Source: Nemertoderma westbladi (lineage: Eukaryota > Xenacoelomorpha > Nemertodermatida > Nemertodermatidae). Taken from it: 64,000 nucleotides of DNA. A model generated the notes under the pieces. The model did not search any database, had not been told where the DNA came from, and worked only from the letters and a program-made list of their open reading frames with translations. The first letter of the stretch is position 1, and each line of letters opens with the position of its first letter. Shown piece by piece: positions 12,264 to 23,386 of this stretch. The stretch lies in assembly GCA_032718475.1 (NCBI GenBank), contig JAUCBJ010006988.1:62001-126000 (forward strand), written 5' to 3'. The position numbers and the translations under genes were made by a program.

Positions 12264-13223
12264 GATGTAGATAGTTCACTATGTGTAGCCAGTGAAGTAC
12301 AGTAGTGTAGGCCCTACTGTGTAGGGACTAAAGGTTACTGGTACTAGTGATGTACTGGTTAATTGTAATCGAAAAATTATCGGTTAATATTGTTTTAAAA
12401 TAGTGCAGCTGTAGCTACAGTAGTTGTGGTAATAATAATATTGTTGACAAACCAAAGCATCAATATTACAACAGCGCAGTTCAAGAATAATGGCACTACT
12501 ACTTGTTGCCATAGAAATATATCGCAAATAAGCTTAAATCGCCCCCAACACTGCATTTTTCTTGTTGGCAAATATGAAAACTTTGACGGATTATATCTCG
12601 AGAACGCTCCGGTCGAATTTGCTTAAATTTTTTTTCTGGGGTTTCTATGGCATATACTACCACTTTATTGAAAAAAATATCGGGGTCGAAAAAATAACAC
12701 TAATGCGGTTCCGTCTATATTTAGTATTCCATGCATTAATTTAACAAATCAAAGCAAAATACATAATCCCTTAGGGCTTAGTATTTTTTTTATATACTGA
12801 TAGCTTTTATGTTATTCATTTCTTACGTTTAAAATTTATTATATTTATATATATCATTTCAAGAGAGCATTATTGGATAATCCAATAATTTTCAAGAGAC
12901 CTGTGTGGCTGGCGTGTTGGCAAAGTTATATGATCAACTGCGATGTGATCCCGACCACAGATATTTGCGAATTATAATCACATTTCCGTCCATTGGTGAT
13001 GGAAAGACCCGAAAATGTAGCACCAAGTTTAGAAAACGGATTGGAGCGAAGGAAAAACTGCTAGTGCCACTGCGGTGGTACAGCGTACAGTGTAATATAA
13101 TATTGGGTGGCAACACACGCTAATATTATACTTTGATTATTTTTGTATTTTTTAAAGAATTGATCATGCATCTTGCATCTCTAGTGGACGGCCTCCCATA
13201 GTCTACCGTTGCATTCTATAATT

Positions 13224-13282
13224 CAAGATGCAAGATGCAAAAATAGAACATCGATGATGTCCTATTTGCATCTTGCATCTTG
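13224..13282. repeat. Inverted repeat hairpin of GCATCTTGCATCTTG type
   Basis: The left arm CAAGATGCAAGATGCA and its complement at 13266-13282 enclose a short loop; total arm length is about 22 bp with one indel. The same ATCTTGCATCT motif recurs at 13170 and 13350. It is probably a local repeat expansion; a hairpin RNA is possible but unsupported. Confidence 0.7.
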
Positions 13283-13385
13283 TATCGCGCATCTTGCAAC
13301 TCTAGTGTGCGTGGTCTGATAGGAAATAATGTATTCTAAAAAAAATTTGAATCTTGCATCTTAGGATTTAGTATTGTACATGTTC

Positions 13386-13680
13386 CACCTTGGCAAAGTG
13401 GTTAAATCCATTGCATTGAATTTACATCCCTCCGGAGGTCATGGGTTCGAACCCCGCATGGGGGTCAGGGAAGTTTTCGTTTCGGCACGAATGCTTTCAA
13501 GGGAATACTGTAGTAAGTGCGCATCTCTGTCTTGCATCCTTAAGTGGTAGCTAAATGAGTACTGGAGTTTCCTCTGGGGAGTAAAGTTCTGGGGGGACCG
13601 CACTGTAAATAAGTCGCAAGACTTTGTGGGTTGTGGGTAATCCATATAATGTAATAACCGTAATGGATATATATAAAAAC
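13386..13680 (+). repeat. tRNA-derived SINE
   Basis: The head has a tRNA-like A box (GGCAAAGTGGTTAAAT) and a perfect B box (GGTTCGAACCCC) about 50 bases later, as in RNA polymerase III promoters. It is followed by an unrelated body of some 200 bp that ends in an AT dinucleotide-rich tail. That is the standard layout of a SINE, which is mobilised by a partner LINE. The lack of a proper acceptor stem makes a functional tRNA unlikely. Confidence 0.7.
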
Positions 13681-15162
13681 ACATAATATATATGTATATA
13701 TATATATACGTACAGTAGATGCACCTTTAAAAAACCGCGGGAATATATATAATGAATTGATACGATAAATGATTAACATATATAAGGTACTCTGCACCTG
13801 GTACTACTACTAGGTACTACTGTATTAGCTTAACATGTTCGCGCATAAATTTATTTAATTTAATTTGATGTTTCGCACCAAATCCCTTTTACTGGACATA
13901 TAGGCTATATCTTGCACAACCTCTCGCATTTATTTCACTTTAACACGGATCTAATGAATTGATATTGGAACATCTATTTACCTTTGTGAGATGTGTGAGA
14001 ATTACTCAAACTGCTTTCTGACCATGCTTTCAATCCTGTGCTGTTCGATCTATACAATAGATCGCCACTCATCCAAATATTTTCCTCCATTGTTAGACAT
14101 AACCATTGTAATGTCGCCATCCTTTATGCCACTTTCACACACATATTGCACAAATTTCCACAACACGGTTGTCATATTATCACATATTTTAAATTAATTG
14201 AATATGAAATAAGTTTAATAAGTTTAATCTGTATTAGAGGTGCAAATATTTCATTCTTTATTAGCGATAACTCAAATCGGACGTGGTTCTTTAATACTTA
14301 TCACTCACTACCAGGCTGTAAATGAGTATAAGATTGAATTTAAGCTTCCATCATTGCGGATGTTTATTTATTTATACTGCTAAGCTCCTGCACTGGCACC
14401 AGTGTGTGCGGTTGCAAGTCCATTTTTTATATCCTGCATTATGTGGGGGTAGTGTAAAGTGCAAGTTTGCAGCAGTTTATAGGTCTTGTCAGCTATGCCA
14501 GCTTGTCGACAAAATTGAACCGCCACAACTCCCTATCACCCATGACATTTGCTAGATCATCCGCCTCTTCAAGGCCTGTGTCCTTTAAGGTGCCTCTCAA
14601 GAAAGTCATGGGCTGTCCACCAGGCTTATTCACTCCATGAGGCTGCAAAGCACAAGATTGTGCACTGGCTGGTCCTCAAGGCGAAAGCAAAGCGTCCTGC
14701 AAAAATGTCCTGCAAAGCAGAGGCGGCTTTGTTCTAGTGTCAAGCTAGGGGGAACCAATGAGACACCTCCAATGTTATATAGTGTCTGGTTGGAGATTTG
14801 TGCATTGTACTTGACACAGTGAACCCGGCATAGCATTCTTGTGCGTCGCATTTTTTCACATGAAAAATACAGTACTACTCCTGCGTGAATATTTCTTAAC
14901 CGTTTTTTGCGAATTTTGATTTATATGAAAAATAATTTAATAAGCTTCAATAAATGTCGGCCAGTTTTCTTGATTTCCCATTTTCTTTTTTGAAAAAAAA
15001 AATAGAAAAAAAACGTGGGTTTTTTTATTTATTTAAAAATTTTCAATTTTTTTTTACAAAATTGCAAAATAAAAAATGAATATAGAAAAAGTTGCTGAAA
15101 AATATGATCAAAATGGACATGTGGGTTCCAAAAAAATGTGGTATATAAAACTAACAAAATAG

Positions 15163-15200
15163 ATAACGCCTGGCGCTCAACCAACTGAGCTAGCCCCGCA
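15163..15200 (-). repeat. 5' half of a tRNA-like sequence
   Basis: On the minus strand the segment reads like a tRNA 5' half with a clear A box (TAGCTCAGTTGG) and the following D-arm. The anticodon, variable and T arms are missing, so it is a fragment, either a tRNA pseudogene or a SINE remnant. Confidence 0.5.
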
Positions 15201-18200
15201 TAATGCTACAGTACAAACTAAATCTTTGAGTTTGGCGCCATTAATAAATTGAATAACTTTAATAAAGAAGGTAGGCCTACATTATTTTCTTCATTCCATG
15301 GGTTTCTCTCATTCTGAATGTCAAACCATTTAATAATGACTGGCAATAATGGGAGGTTTGATTGGCCAAATTCAAATTAGGCCCTACATTGTTTCTTAAA
15401 TCTTGAAACTCATGATCAAGTACTTTAATTAATTTACAGACTAAATAAATGGTGTCATCTATTCCCCCCAAATGGAAATCTTACTCAAGGAATAGAATAC
15501 TGCAATGCAAGGGTGTTGGAATTAGGCCTACATGCAGTACTACCGAAAATTAAACCCAGTCGAAGGTTAATCACACTGGACTTTACACACCATACAGTAT
15601 ATGTAAATATAGATACAGTAGGCTTAGCGGTATTGTATATATACCAAGTGTATTTAATTGACCTTGTTACCCGTGATGCAATGCAATTACTTTTGTTCCG
15701 AAGCAGAGCGGTCCCCATGGCCCGGTGCTACAAACTCAATTCCAGTTTCATTTATAAGACGCGGGTTTCTGGGCTGCCGCTATACTGTATACCTCTAGGA
15801 ACGCCGTCGGGTTCCGTTGATACCCTCTGTAAAGCAATTAAAATCCAAGGGAAACCTCCGAGTCCCATCTCTCACTTCGGCATGCGAGCACGTCGAATTT
15901 TAATACGTTAGAGAAACCTAGTAGAGAAATAATTCGCAGAGGAAATCGAAATTCATAGCCCCGGAGCCGTCCTCTCTACTCTATGCTAAACATAGGATAT
16001 AGTCACTGCCTAACCCAAATGGCGAGGAAGCAGAAAGAAGATACAGTAGGTTACGCGCACATATTTCTGTACCGCTGTTCTAGGAATTCTGATTATCTCA
16101 CTCTGGGGTTCAAATTATTACTCTAGCTCCGGTTATTATTGCTGGTAGAGAGGCCTACAGTACAGTAGGGGCACGCAGGATTCATGAAGCTTTAGATGTA
16201 CAATGGCTATAGGGAAATAATGTGTTATCCTAGCAGCACATATCTGAAAACCCCCGTGGACCAATGCAACTGGAAAATAACAGACCGCCTGCACTACCGG
16301 TAGCACTATAAAAAATAGGTAAAAAATTTAGACATACTGTATTTTGCGGACGCGTCAAATTGAAGTCTACAGTAGTTATATATTTCATTTAATTTATATT
16401 CAAATAAATTCATTAATTATGTACATTATTGAGGTAATTATATACCCACTATATCATCATGAGTATATCTGGTTGGGAAACAACACAATAACCATTATGC
16501 GTCCTAAACACTATAGTTTAGGAAGCCTTGGTCCATCATGCAATATCTCCATCCGTAGCTACTGTATATAAACAAAATGTTCCAGAACGTTGTGTATTTA
16601 TTAATGCACTTCAGCGAACGATAATTCATGTAATCTTTGAGCGCCGATATTTTAGTTGTTTCGCTACGAAATATTGTTAAATATTTGGAATCCTTGCAAA
16701 GTAATCTTTCTAACGATATGAAAACTAATCACGACTATCGTGAAGAATGGCCACGAAGCCGTGGGAAAATCGACGCAAATAACAGCTGATTATCACTCTC
16801 AAAAATAAAACTGTAACCTGTTCTATAGAGTTTTGTTTATTGTTTTGGTTAGAAAAACGTCCACTGTAACCTGCTCCTTTCCCAAAACTGATAATGTAAC
16901 ATTTATGCCTAATATTAATTACTAAATATTAATTAGTTAATGGGATTTGTGTCCAGTCCCCCACTGGGGGGGGGGGGGGGGGGGGGGTGGTGTGGGGGGA
17001 TATTTGCTTGAAAAAACTCATGGAAGGAGCATACTGTATGAAAATTTAATAATAGATTGGTAGGAGACACTGAGAATGTAGCTTTTATAAAAACTATAAT
17101 TAAACAAACAATTCAGCAATATGAATCACATCTATCCCAACAACAGCTACAGTATTAGAGATATTAAAAATAAATATTAGAACAGAAACTATCCCATTCT
17201 GTATCAGAAAGAAACGGGAAGAAAATATTTAAATTAACAAATTGACTGATAAAGTCAAGGACTTTCATTCAAGGGAAGCATCGTTGTCTAAACACGAACA
17301 ACTTGAGATGAGAAGTAGAGTTAAGATGATGAGCTGTATGTGAAAAAACAAAATCAGCAATTGTTTCACAACATTGAAATTAATGATTAGATTATGATTA
17401 TGATTCTCTACAAACTTTGAATTTAACAAATACGTCAATCGACCTATAGTTTTCTTAATATTCATTGATAAAACTGACCAAAATATTTTACTCCATTTTT
17501 CTCAACGTTTTATTTTCACAAAACACCAATAACAAAAAACTAGTCTGCCAATTTTTGGTAGACAACATTTTAAAATGTTTGCGGAAAGGCAGTCTGCAAG
17601 TGAGCAAGTGTTATTAAATCTTTTGTTACACTATGTCAACTTAACAGTGTTCTTAAGAATTACTCGTAACGCTGCAAAGTATTTAATAACCTGGAAACAA
17701 CTTCAATTACCGAGCAATCCGACCTTGTCCGTTTCGTTTTAGTTTTATTGATATGTTTTTTGTAAACTTTGTTTGAAAATTTTTTTTTAATTCTTTTTGA
17801 GTGAAACGTTTTTAAGTTTTCATATTGATCTACCTGAGATACTCATAAGTGCAGCTACTGCCTGGCTTATCTTCTTCCTCCATAAACATAATTGTCCAAA
17901 TATTTCCAGTTTTTCTTCCTCGTGTTATTTATATTTTATGCGCGCAGTTATATGCATTTTTACTTAACGTACAGTTATTTGGAGTGTCTATTACAATTAT
18001 TACGATGTCGAACGACATGCAGATATGTACCGGTAGAATCCGTTCTACAGTTCAGTAGTTCTATAGCCAGAAAGCTGCTAAATATCGAAGAAGTGTGAAG
18101 TGTATGGCCCCTAGCCCCTATCAGGTGTCGTCAGCCTACAGGCCTATGGAAGGTATCTCATACATGGACCATCGTCAGATCGTTACCCCTAACTATCTGA

Positions 18201-18287
18201 CTATTACTGTTACGGAATAGGCGTACCCGTACTGCTGTACTGCTGTACTGTAGTACTGTGTTCTGTTCAGTGTTCAGCATCCCAGTT

Positions 18288-18809
18288 ATGTTGAGTTCAT
18301 TGTCTAAAGTACGCGACCATCTATTTATAACTAATGCCAATGGAATTGAACGCAACATACCGGAACTTATCAACAAGGGTGTCCTATGCATTATAAATTG
18401 TACCGCGAACGTCCAGTATCCAGCTACACAGGGCGTTGAGTATGTTCGCATACCGGTAAACGACCTACCAGGCGCCAATATTAGCAAATATTTCGAAACT
18501 GTCACAGATAAAATAGAGGAAGTTAGAAAACGTGGAGGTAAAACTGTTATCCATTGTGTAGTCGGTGCAAGTCGGGCTCCGACTTTCTGCATCGCCTATT
18601 TAATGTCCTCCGAACGACTCAGTTTACTAGAAGCTCACTCGGCTGTAAAACTCTCGCGTTGGATTACCAGGCCCAATCCAGGGTTCTGGAAGCAGTTGGT
18701 TCAGTTCGAGTTGCAACTGTTTCAAACTAATTCGGTTCAAATGATTAGCACTCCGCGGGGTTTCGTCCCTGATATATATCGCGATGTATACAATAATCTT
18801 CACAATTAG
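18288..18809 (+). CDS. DUSP14-like: Dual-specificity protein phosphatase, DUSP14-like
   Basis: Intronless ORF of 173 residues starting at ATG 18288. It carries the cysteine-phosphatase signature HCVVGASR (HCx5R) at about residues 88-95, with the catalytic cysteine and arginine, and an upstream general-acid aspartate in VNDLPG. The DUSP core is complete, ending PNPGFWKQL. The C-terminus has TPRGFVPDIY, which matches the conserved tail of DUSP14 and separates it from DUSP18/21/28. DUSP14 family enzymes dephosphorylate MAP-kinase pathway proteins. The usual G[VI]SRS after the cysteine is GASRA here, an atypical but still workable loop. An in-frame GTG lies 30 bases upstream, but the ATG is the sensible start. 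No neighbour is related. Confidence 0.88.
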   Translation: MLSSLSKVRDHLFITNANGIERNIPELINKGVLCIINCTANVQYPATQGVEYVRIPVNDLPGANISKYFETVTDKIEEVRKRGGKTVIHCVVGASRAPTFCIAYLMSSERLSLLEAHSAVKLSRWITRPNPGFWKQLVQFELQLFQTNSVQMISTPRGFVPDIYRDVYNNLHN

Positions 18810-19200
18810 TACGTATTTTGGATTATACGAATGCTGCAATGCAATGTGACTGTCAGACTGTGAGTTTGTATAAATGAGTGTTCTAGATATCATTGTCTAA
18901 GAGAAAACTGCGCAAGGCATATTGGCACACCATTAGCAGACCAGGCTGTCAAATCGAATATTTCATTTATTTATTATGCATTTAAATAATCAATGAGTCT
19001 AAAATGTACTTCCATAGTTTTATACTTGTATCCAACATTTGTAAGCCTAACACCATATTCGTAAACACATGTACAGTAGGTCAGTAGCACTACTATTCAA
19101 CACGTGCTATCCATTCAGTCAGCAACCGTATTTCGTTGTTGAGCAGCAGTTTTCAATTTTTTGGTTATTGCGGCAATTTTTAACAAATATTATTCATTTT
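18810..19200. other. Downstream flank of the phosphatase, no feature seen
   Basis: AT-rich sequence without an open frame or repeat that I recognise. It probably contains the 3' UTR of the phosphatase transcript, but no polyadenylation signal could be chosen with confidence. Confidence 0.4.
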
Positions 19201-19668
19201 ACACCATGACCCGTAATATAGTGTCATTTTCTGATGACACGACAACCCCCCCCCCCCCCCCCATTTTTTTCTACAGATCTTTATCATTGCTTGAAATTTG
19301 AAACACAACTAGTTCAGCTCACCGTCGTTGTTACCATGAAGCCGGAATTTTCGATTTTGCCTTTATATTTTTTTATAAGCGTTTTAAAAAAGTATCCTTT
19401 GCGAAATTGCACATCTCCTATCATCGCCATTCTTCACATTAACCTCGCTTTATAGATATCATTAAAATTCTATTTAATAAATACACAATATTCTGGAACA
19501 ATTTGTTTATGTATGATTAGCTACGCAATATAGATATTGTATAGGCATACCACTGTTGCCAACCAACTCATAAAATAAATAACACATTCTAGAATTTTGT
19601 GTATTTATTAAATAGAATAAATGGCCTGCAGTGAACAATAATTCTTGCAATCTTTGAACGCCTATTTC
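19201..19668 (+). mobile_element. Foldback element, left part (split by nested insertions)
   Basis: The sequence matches the complete foldback element at 45257-46203: an outer segment starting ACACCATGACCCGTAAT with an internal poly(C) tract (about 19246-19261), a central loop, and the start of the second arm. The first arm is shortened compared with the complete copy. It breaks at CCTATTTC (19661-19668), and the family sequence resumes at 44447 with the same eight bases. So this element was the outermost target of the nest. Confidence 0.75.
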
Positions 19669-20560
19669 CGAAGCAGGACCTTATCGCCCCTGGGCCTTTA
19701 TCGCCCCTGTCATTATAGGCAGGATACTTTCCCCCAAATTTATCATACTTCCTCTAAGTCACATATTTTACTGTAGTTATAGTTTATATTTATACTCAAG
19801 TAGTTTCAGTTAGAGGAGGCCTACAATTAGATTAGATTTTATATTCAATTCATAGACTAAGCAGCAGCTTGATTTAGTGTTAACCCTTTGTTGCACTTGT
19901 TGCTTTTAAGCAACAGTTATATTATTAGTCTATCTCATAGAAAAACCATCAACCAACCAACCATTACTGCACCTTGCGGCTTATACTGTAGTAGGATAAT
20001 TAAATTATCCTATACAAACAAAGGGACTCTGGGGTGGGATGTTCAAATTATGCTGTAAATTAACATTCAATAATGCAGATAGGAAAATTGTGAATTTTAG
20101 TTTATAGGTGTCTTTAGGTCGGCTTTTTTTATTCCTGCGATAATTTTATGGTGCCAAAAAAATATTAACGTCTTTTTTTGTACATATATCCTGCACCTAC
20201 TGTATTACATGTATTATTTCAAATTTACAGGTTCGTTTGTAATTCTGAGGCGCAAAATAAGCCGTGTTACTTTTAAGCAACAGAGTGCAGTAAAGGACTG
20301 GGAAACGGATAAGAACAGTGGAATTTCAGGTTTTCCTTTTGTAGGATGTAAATAAAGCCTTTTTGTTTGTCACTTCTAAAGTTCATTCTTGATTGTTATA
20401 GAAAGGCAGTATATTGTTATTGTGGAAGTGGAAGATCACCCATTGTGGAGAACAGGCATTCCTTGGCTTAACGAGCCTAAAAGATTCTCCCATTCAAATT
20501 CATATTTGTGACAGTGACAGTGGCGATAAGTTACCAGGGGCGATATGTTCCCAAGGGGCG
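19669..20560 (+). mobile_element. Non-autonomous DNA transposon, left part
   Basis: It begins just after CCTATTTC with AGGACCTTATCGCCCC, and the other end (44355-44446) is an inverted version of that start. Both ends are built from repeated GGGGCGATAAGG-type motifs. The 8-bp duplication CCTATTTC flanks the whole, and undisturbed foldback copies (45853) show the empty site. Own length is about 0.98 kb with no ORF. Eight-base duplications suggest a hAT-like class, though the termini are not typical. Confidence 0.7.
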
Positions 20561-21349
20561 TGTTCGCGCTTTTAGACCTTTTAGCAGTTTAACCTGCCAA
20601 TTTTAGTTGTCCTCTTGTTTATAAATCGACTAGCCTATATCAATTATTTAATGTACTGAAGTTACATCAGCCGAAGCCAGTCTGTGCGTGATCATTCACC
20701 CACAGTTAAGGGAGACTGGATTCGGGTGCTTTGAAAGTTATTGCAATGTATACCTACTGTATTATTCGATTGATCGTTACTATATAATCTCTGACAATAT
20801 ATTTACTTTCCTTTAGGACGTGGCGCTTTAAGTATAAAAACAGAGTTATGACTTATACTAATCACAACGAGATGGCCACAGAGTTTCGTAAATAGCGCAT
20901 TCTTTAGGAGATGCTTTATTATCTTTCATACTACCTCACACGACTTCACACTACTTAACACTACTGCGCACTAATCTGCCGACCGTCACTGAATTTGATC
21001 ATATATATATATATATGATCAAATTCAGTAACGGACTTCCAAAACAGAAGTACAGAAGAATTCCAAGCCGGTTCTGAGGCTCAGAAATGTATACAAAGAC
21101 CGTAATGCATTGTGCGGGTTTCCATAGGCCCCTGTCCGACATAAAGTGAAAATCGCTCTGATTGGCTGAATAGGCAGAACAAAGAGGTTCCACGTCTACA
21201 GGAAATCAGCTGACAGATTTCGTCATCTGAGCTCCAATCTTTTAGAGTATTATGATCATTGCGGCAAAAATGACTTGTTATGTCCGCAAAAGCACCTACA
21301 CTGCGCATTGCGGGAAAAATGACTTGTTATGTCCGCAAAAGCTTTTACA
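20561..21349 (-). repeat. 3' LTR of the giant BEL/Pao element (internally deleted)
   Basis: It starts TGTTCGCGC and ends GCTTTTACA, matching the longer LTRs at 43214-44349 and 59596-60726. This copy lacks about 350 bp of the middle. At the deletion point sits a palindrome (about 20988-21033) made from GAATTTGATCATATAT and its complement. The right end has a tandem pair of GCGCATTGCGG...GTCCGCAAAAGC blocks. On the coding strand the base run just before it (GGGAGCGG) is a plausible polypurine tract. Confidence 0.88.
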
Positions 21350-21445
21350 CCGCTCCCAGAAAATGGGATTTAAGTCTATAAAATATAAAAAATCACAGTT
21401 TCTAAAATATAAAAATACTCTAAACTATGTTAGTCCTTCCTGAAA

Positions 21446-23386
21446 TTAGTCCTTCTTACGTGAACGGTGTTTACGAAGTTTTTTGAGGCTAGCAAGAGTC
21501 CTTTTCTCTTTGAGGCGAGCCACTTTACTAGGAAGGCTATAACTCCTGGATGAAGGGTGCAATACGATTGCATCGGAAGGTTTAGGGTTACGGTCGGTGT
21601 ATCCGCCGGTCGAGGTACCCGGTTGATTGATATCAACCTCAGTGGAACGAGGTCGAACAACCTTTAGAGCGTGTTTCAGGACAGCAGCTCTTACTGGTCC
21701 CTGACGGGTCGATTGCACGAGAGCGGTAGGCGGACCGTGAGTAGTGAGAAATTTCCTCGGTTTGATGGTTCTTTCCAACTCGCGTTCTTGGGCTCTATAC
21801 TCATGGGGTCATCTAAGAACTTCTTGTAGTTCTGGATGCGAGTTGATGAACAAGTCACCATATTCCGGATCTTGACGGATGAAGTTGATTAAGTTATAGG
21901 AATTAAGGTCATTAGGATTAATATTCCTGAGGTACTTGCGAACAAATTTGGTCGAAATATTCTCGCCAACACGCTTCATTAGCTCGTAGCTAGGTGTGCG
22001 AGATTTTTGCTCAACGGAAGCAAAGAGATACGGGTGAAACGCATAAACTCCTTCATAGGCACGTCCAGTGTAGTATTGATGATGTGACTCGTAATGGAGA
22101 TCCGCGTTAGCTTCCCAGGCTCGAATGTAGCATAGGGCAACCATTTCGTCTACGCTTTCCAGATCTCGGTTGAAAGGGCAATCAAAACTTGCGTGTCCTT
22201 TAAACTGGCAATGATGTCATTGAGTCATAAATTGAGGGCAGACTGCGACAAGTTCGATGTCCTCCTCGAGATTCTGGATTTCTCGATCGAACTGAGGTAA
22301 AGCTAATTCTTTTACCGCTTGGACTTGCTGCTGCAATTTACATTTATCTAAGCAATCGTAAGTTCCTTTTCCGATCTTTTGCCGAATAGCGTCTAACGCG
22401 TTTCGTACAACGCTCTCCTCCACCTCGGTGACGGGTTGTATCGGGGTTAAACCGGGACGATTATACGGGTTGAACGGCGATATTAAATGTCCGCGTCCCA
22501 ATCCGGCTAAGTAGGATGGGTGAATATCTAGAGAGCCCACTACCGGAGTGCCACCGATTAATTGTTCGGGTAACACTAGATCTTTGAACAGTGAGTACAG
22601 TTCAGGAGGATCCGTTATACTATTAGGATCAAGAGTCTGAGGTCTCACCAGGGAATGAGGATGTCTGACCGAGTATTCCGGAACTCTGATCATCGGTTTA
22701 TTTAAGGATCGTTTGAGTTGAGCGAGCGTAGGTGATACGTCAAACAAGTTTCGCTCGAAACTCCCGTAAGTACAGCGAGTAAAACTGTGTTTAGCGCAAC
22801 GTCTCCGCGGATGTTTATGTCTTTCCGTTTGTTGGTTGGGTCTAGGGCATTCATCGCAATAATACTAAAGACGCATGTCTTGCAGGGGAAACGCGGGTGA
22901 TCTTTCTCCAGTTTTACAATATTCCTCCATCTGTTCGAAGCTGTCCGGTACAACAGGTAGCGGTCGATCGGCGGTAAGATACATCATAGTGAAATAGAGT
23001 CGTTTGAGTTCCATCATAGGGTTATGATGTATACCTTGAGGATATCGAGTTTCTAGATTTTGTTGACTGGCTACATTGAGATATGTTTCTCTCAGGAATT
23101 CCAAATATTCGTTGAAGTCACTGCGTTTATCCGGCTCTTCAACATCTTCTCTTTCGAGTCGGTTTCGAATAGAATTCTCGTGTTCGATTCTCAGTTTATC
23201 GCTCCGACTCCGCTGGGTATGATATTTAAATAGGACCATTTCCCTTTGGGTGTCTACATCGTCCGTATCGTGTAAATCGATAGGATGACCAGTAGTTAAG
23301 AAGTCCATATACGTACCATTACGATGCGTATAGCGAGCGGTGAATTTTCTATAGTCCAATTCACGCGTGAGCTGTTCTTTTGACAT
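21446..23386 (-). pseudogene. Accessory ORF block of the giant element, copy 1 (zinc-knuckle protein)
   Basis: One minus-strand frame runs 646 codons from an ATG at 23386, interrupted by three in-frame stops near 22865, 22217 and 21809. The copy at 60805-63961 has sense codons at those points. An open stretch upstream reaches an ATG near 23525 that is one base out of frame, so the original N-terminus may have been longer. The protein has a CDEC...CAKH zinc-like cluster near residue 180, a CCHC knuckle CHHCQFKGHASFDC (first cysteine lost here) and a basic C-terminus ending near RSRKKD. The middle differs from the other copy: a 43-residue KIGKGTYDC segment replaces about 540 residues. I do not recognise the family; it is not an obvious envelope, as no signal peptide or membrane segment is seen. 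Confidence 0.7.

Larger units (their letters stand above)
10245..12733 (-). mobile_element. P-like DNA transposon with THAP domain remnants and ~130-bp terminal inverted repeats
   Basis: 10245-10372 is the near-perfect reverse complement of 12606-12733; both termini begin CATGGAATACTAAATAT when read inward. The flanks carry the same CATTAAT (10238-10244 and 12734-12740), a 7-bp target-site duplication. The inside, on the minus strand, encodes pieces of a THAP zinc-finger. THAP plus a 7-8-bp duplication and a terminus starting CATG fit the P superfamily; Kolobok elements also carry THAP but duplicate TTAA. A 0.38-kb repeat (10459-10836) is nested inside. The reading frame is broken, so this copy looks non-autonomous. 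Confidence 0.75.
12741..18287. other. Intergenic DNA, repeats but no assigned gene
   Basis: Apart from the SINE, the hairpin and the tRNA fragment listed separately, I see no supported gene. Segments 14322-14850 and 15660-16020 are less AT-rich and hold short open frames on both strands, but none resembles a known family. A poly(G) run lies at about 16967-16986. Remnants of the foldback family (16570-16750) and of the AACCTGCTCCTTTCC family (16810-16890) are present. Confidence 0.5.

Noticed and set aside
13386-13470. Functional tRNA gene
   Set aside because: A and B boxes are present, but the acceptor stem does not pair and a SINE-like body follows.
14322-14851. Several overlapping ORFs of 60-77 codons on both strands
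   Set aside because: No shared frame, no motif, no splice signals, and no family resemblance.
15513-15911. 132-codon plus-strand ORF
   Set aside because: Composition changes midway, there is no domain, and a comparable ORF exists on the opposite strand; treated as chance.
21446-23386. Accessory ORFs as a retroviral-type envelope
   Set aside because: Position fits, but there is no signal peptide, cleavage site, fusion-peptide-like segment or membrane anchor; zinc knuckles and a basic tail suggest nucleic-acid binding.
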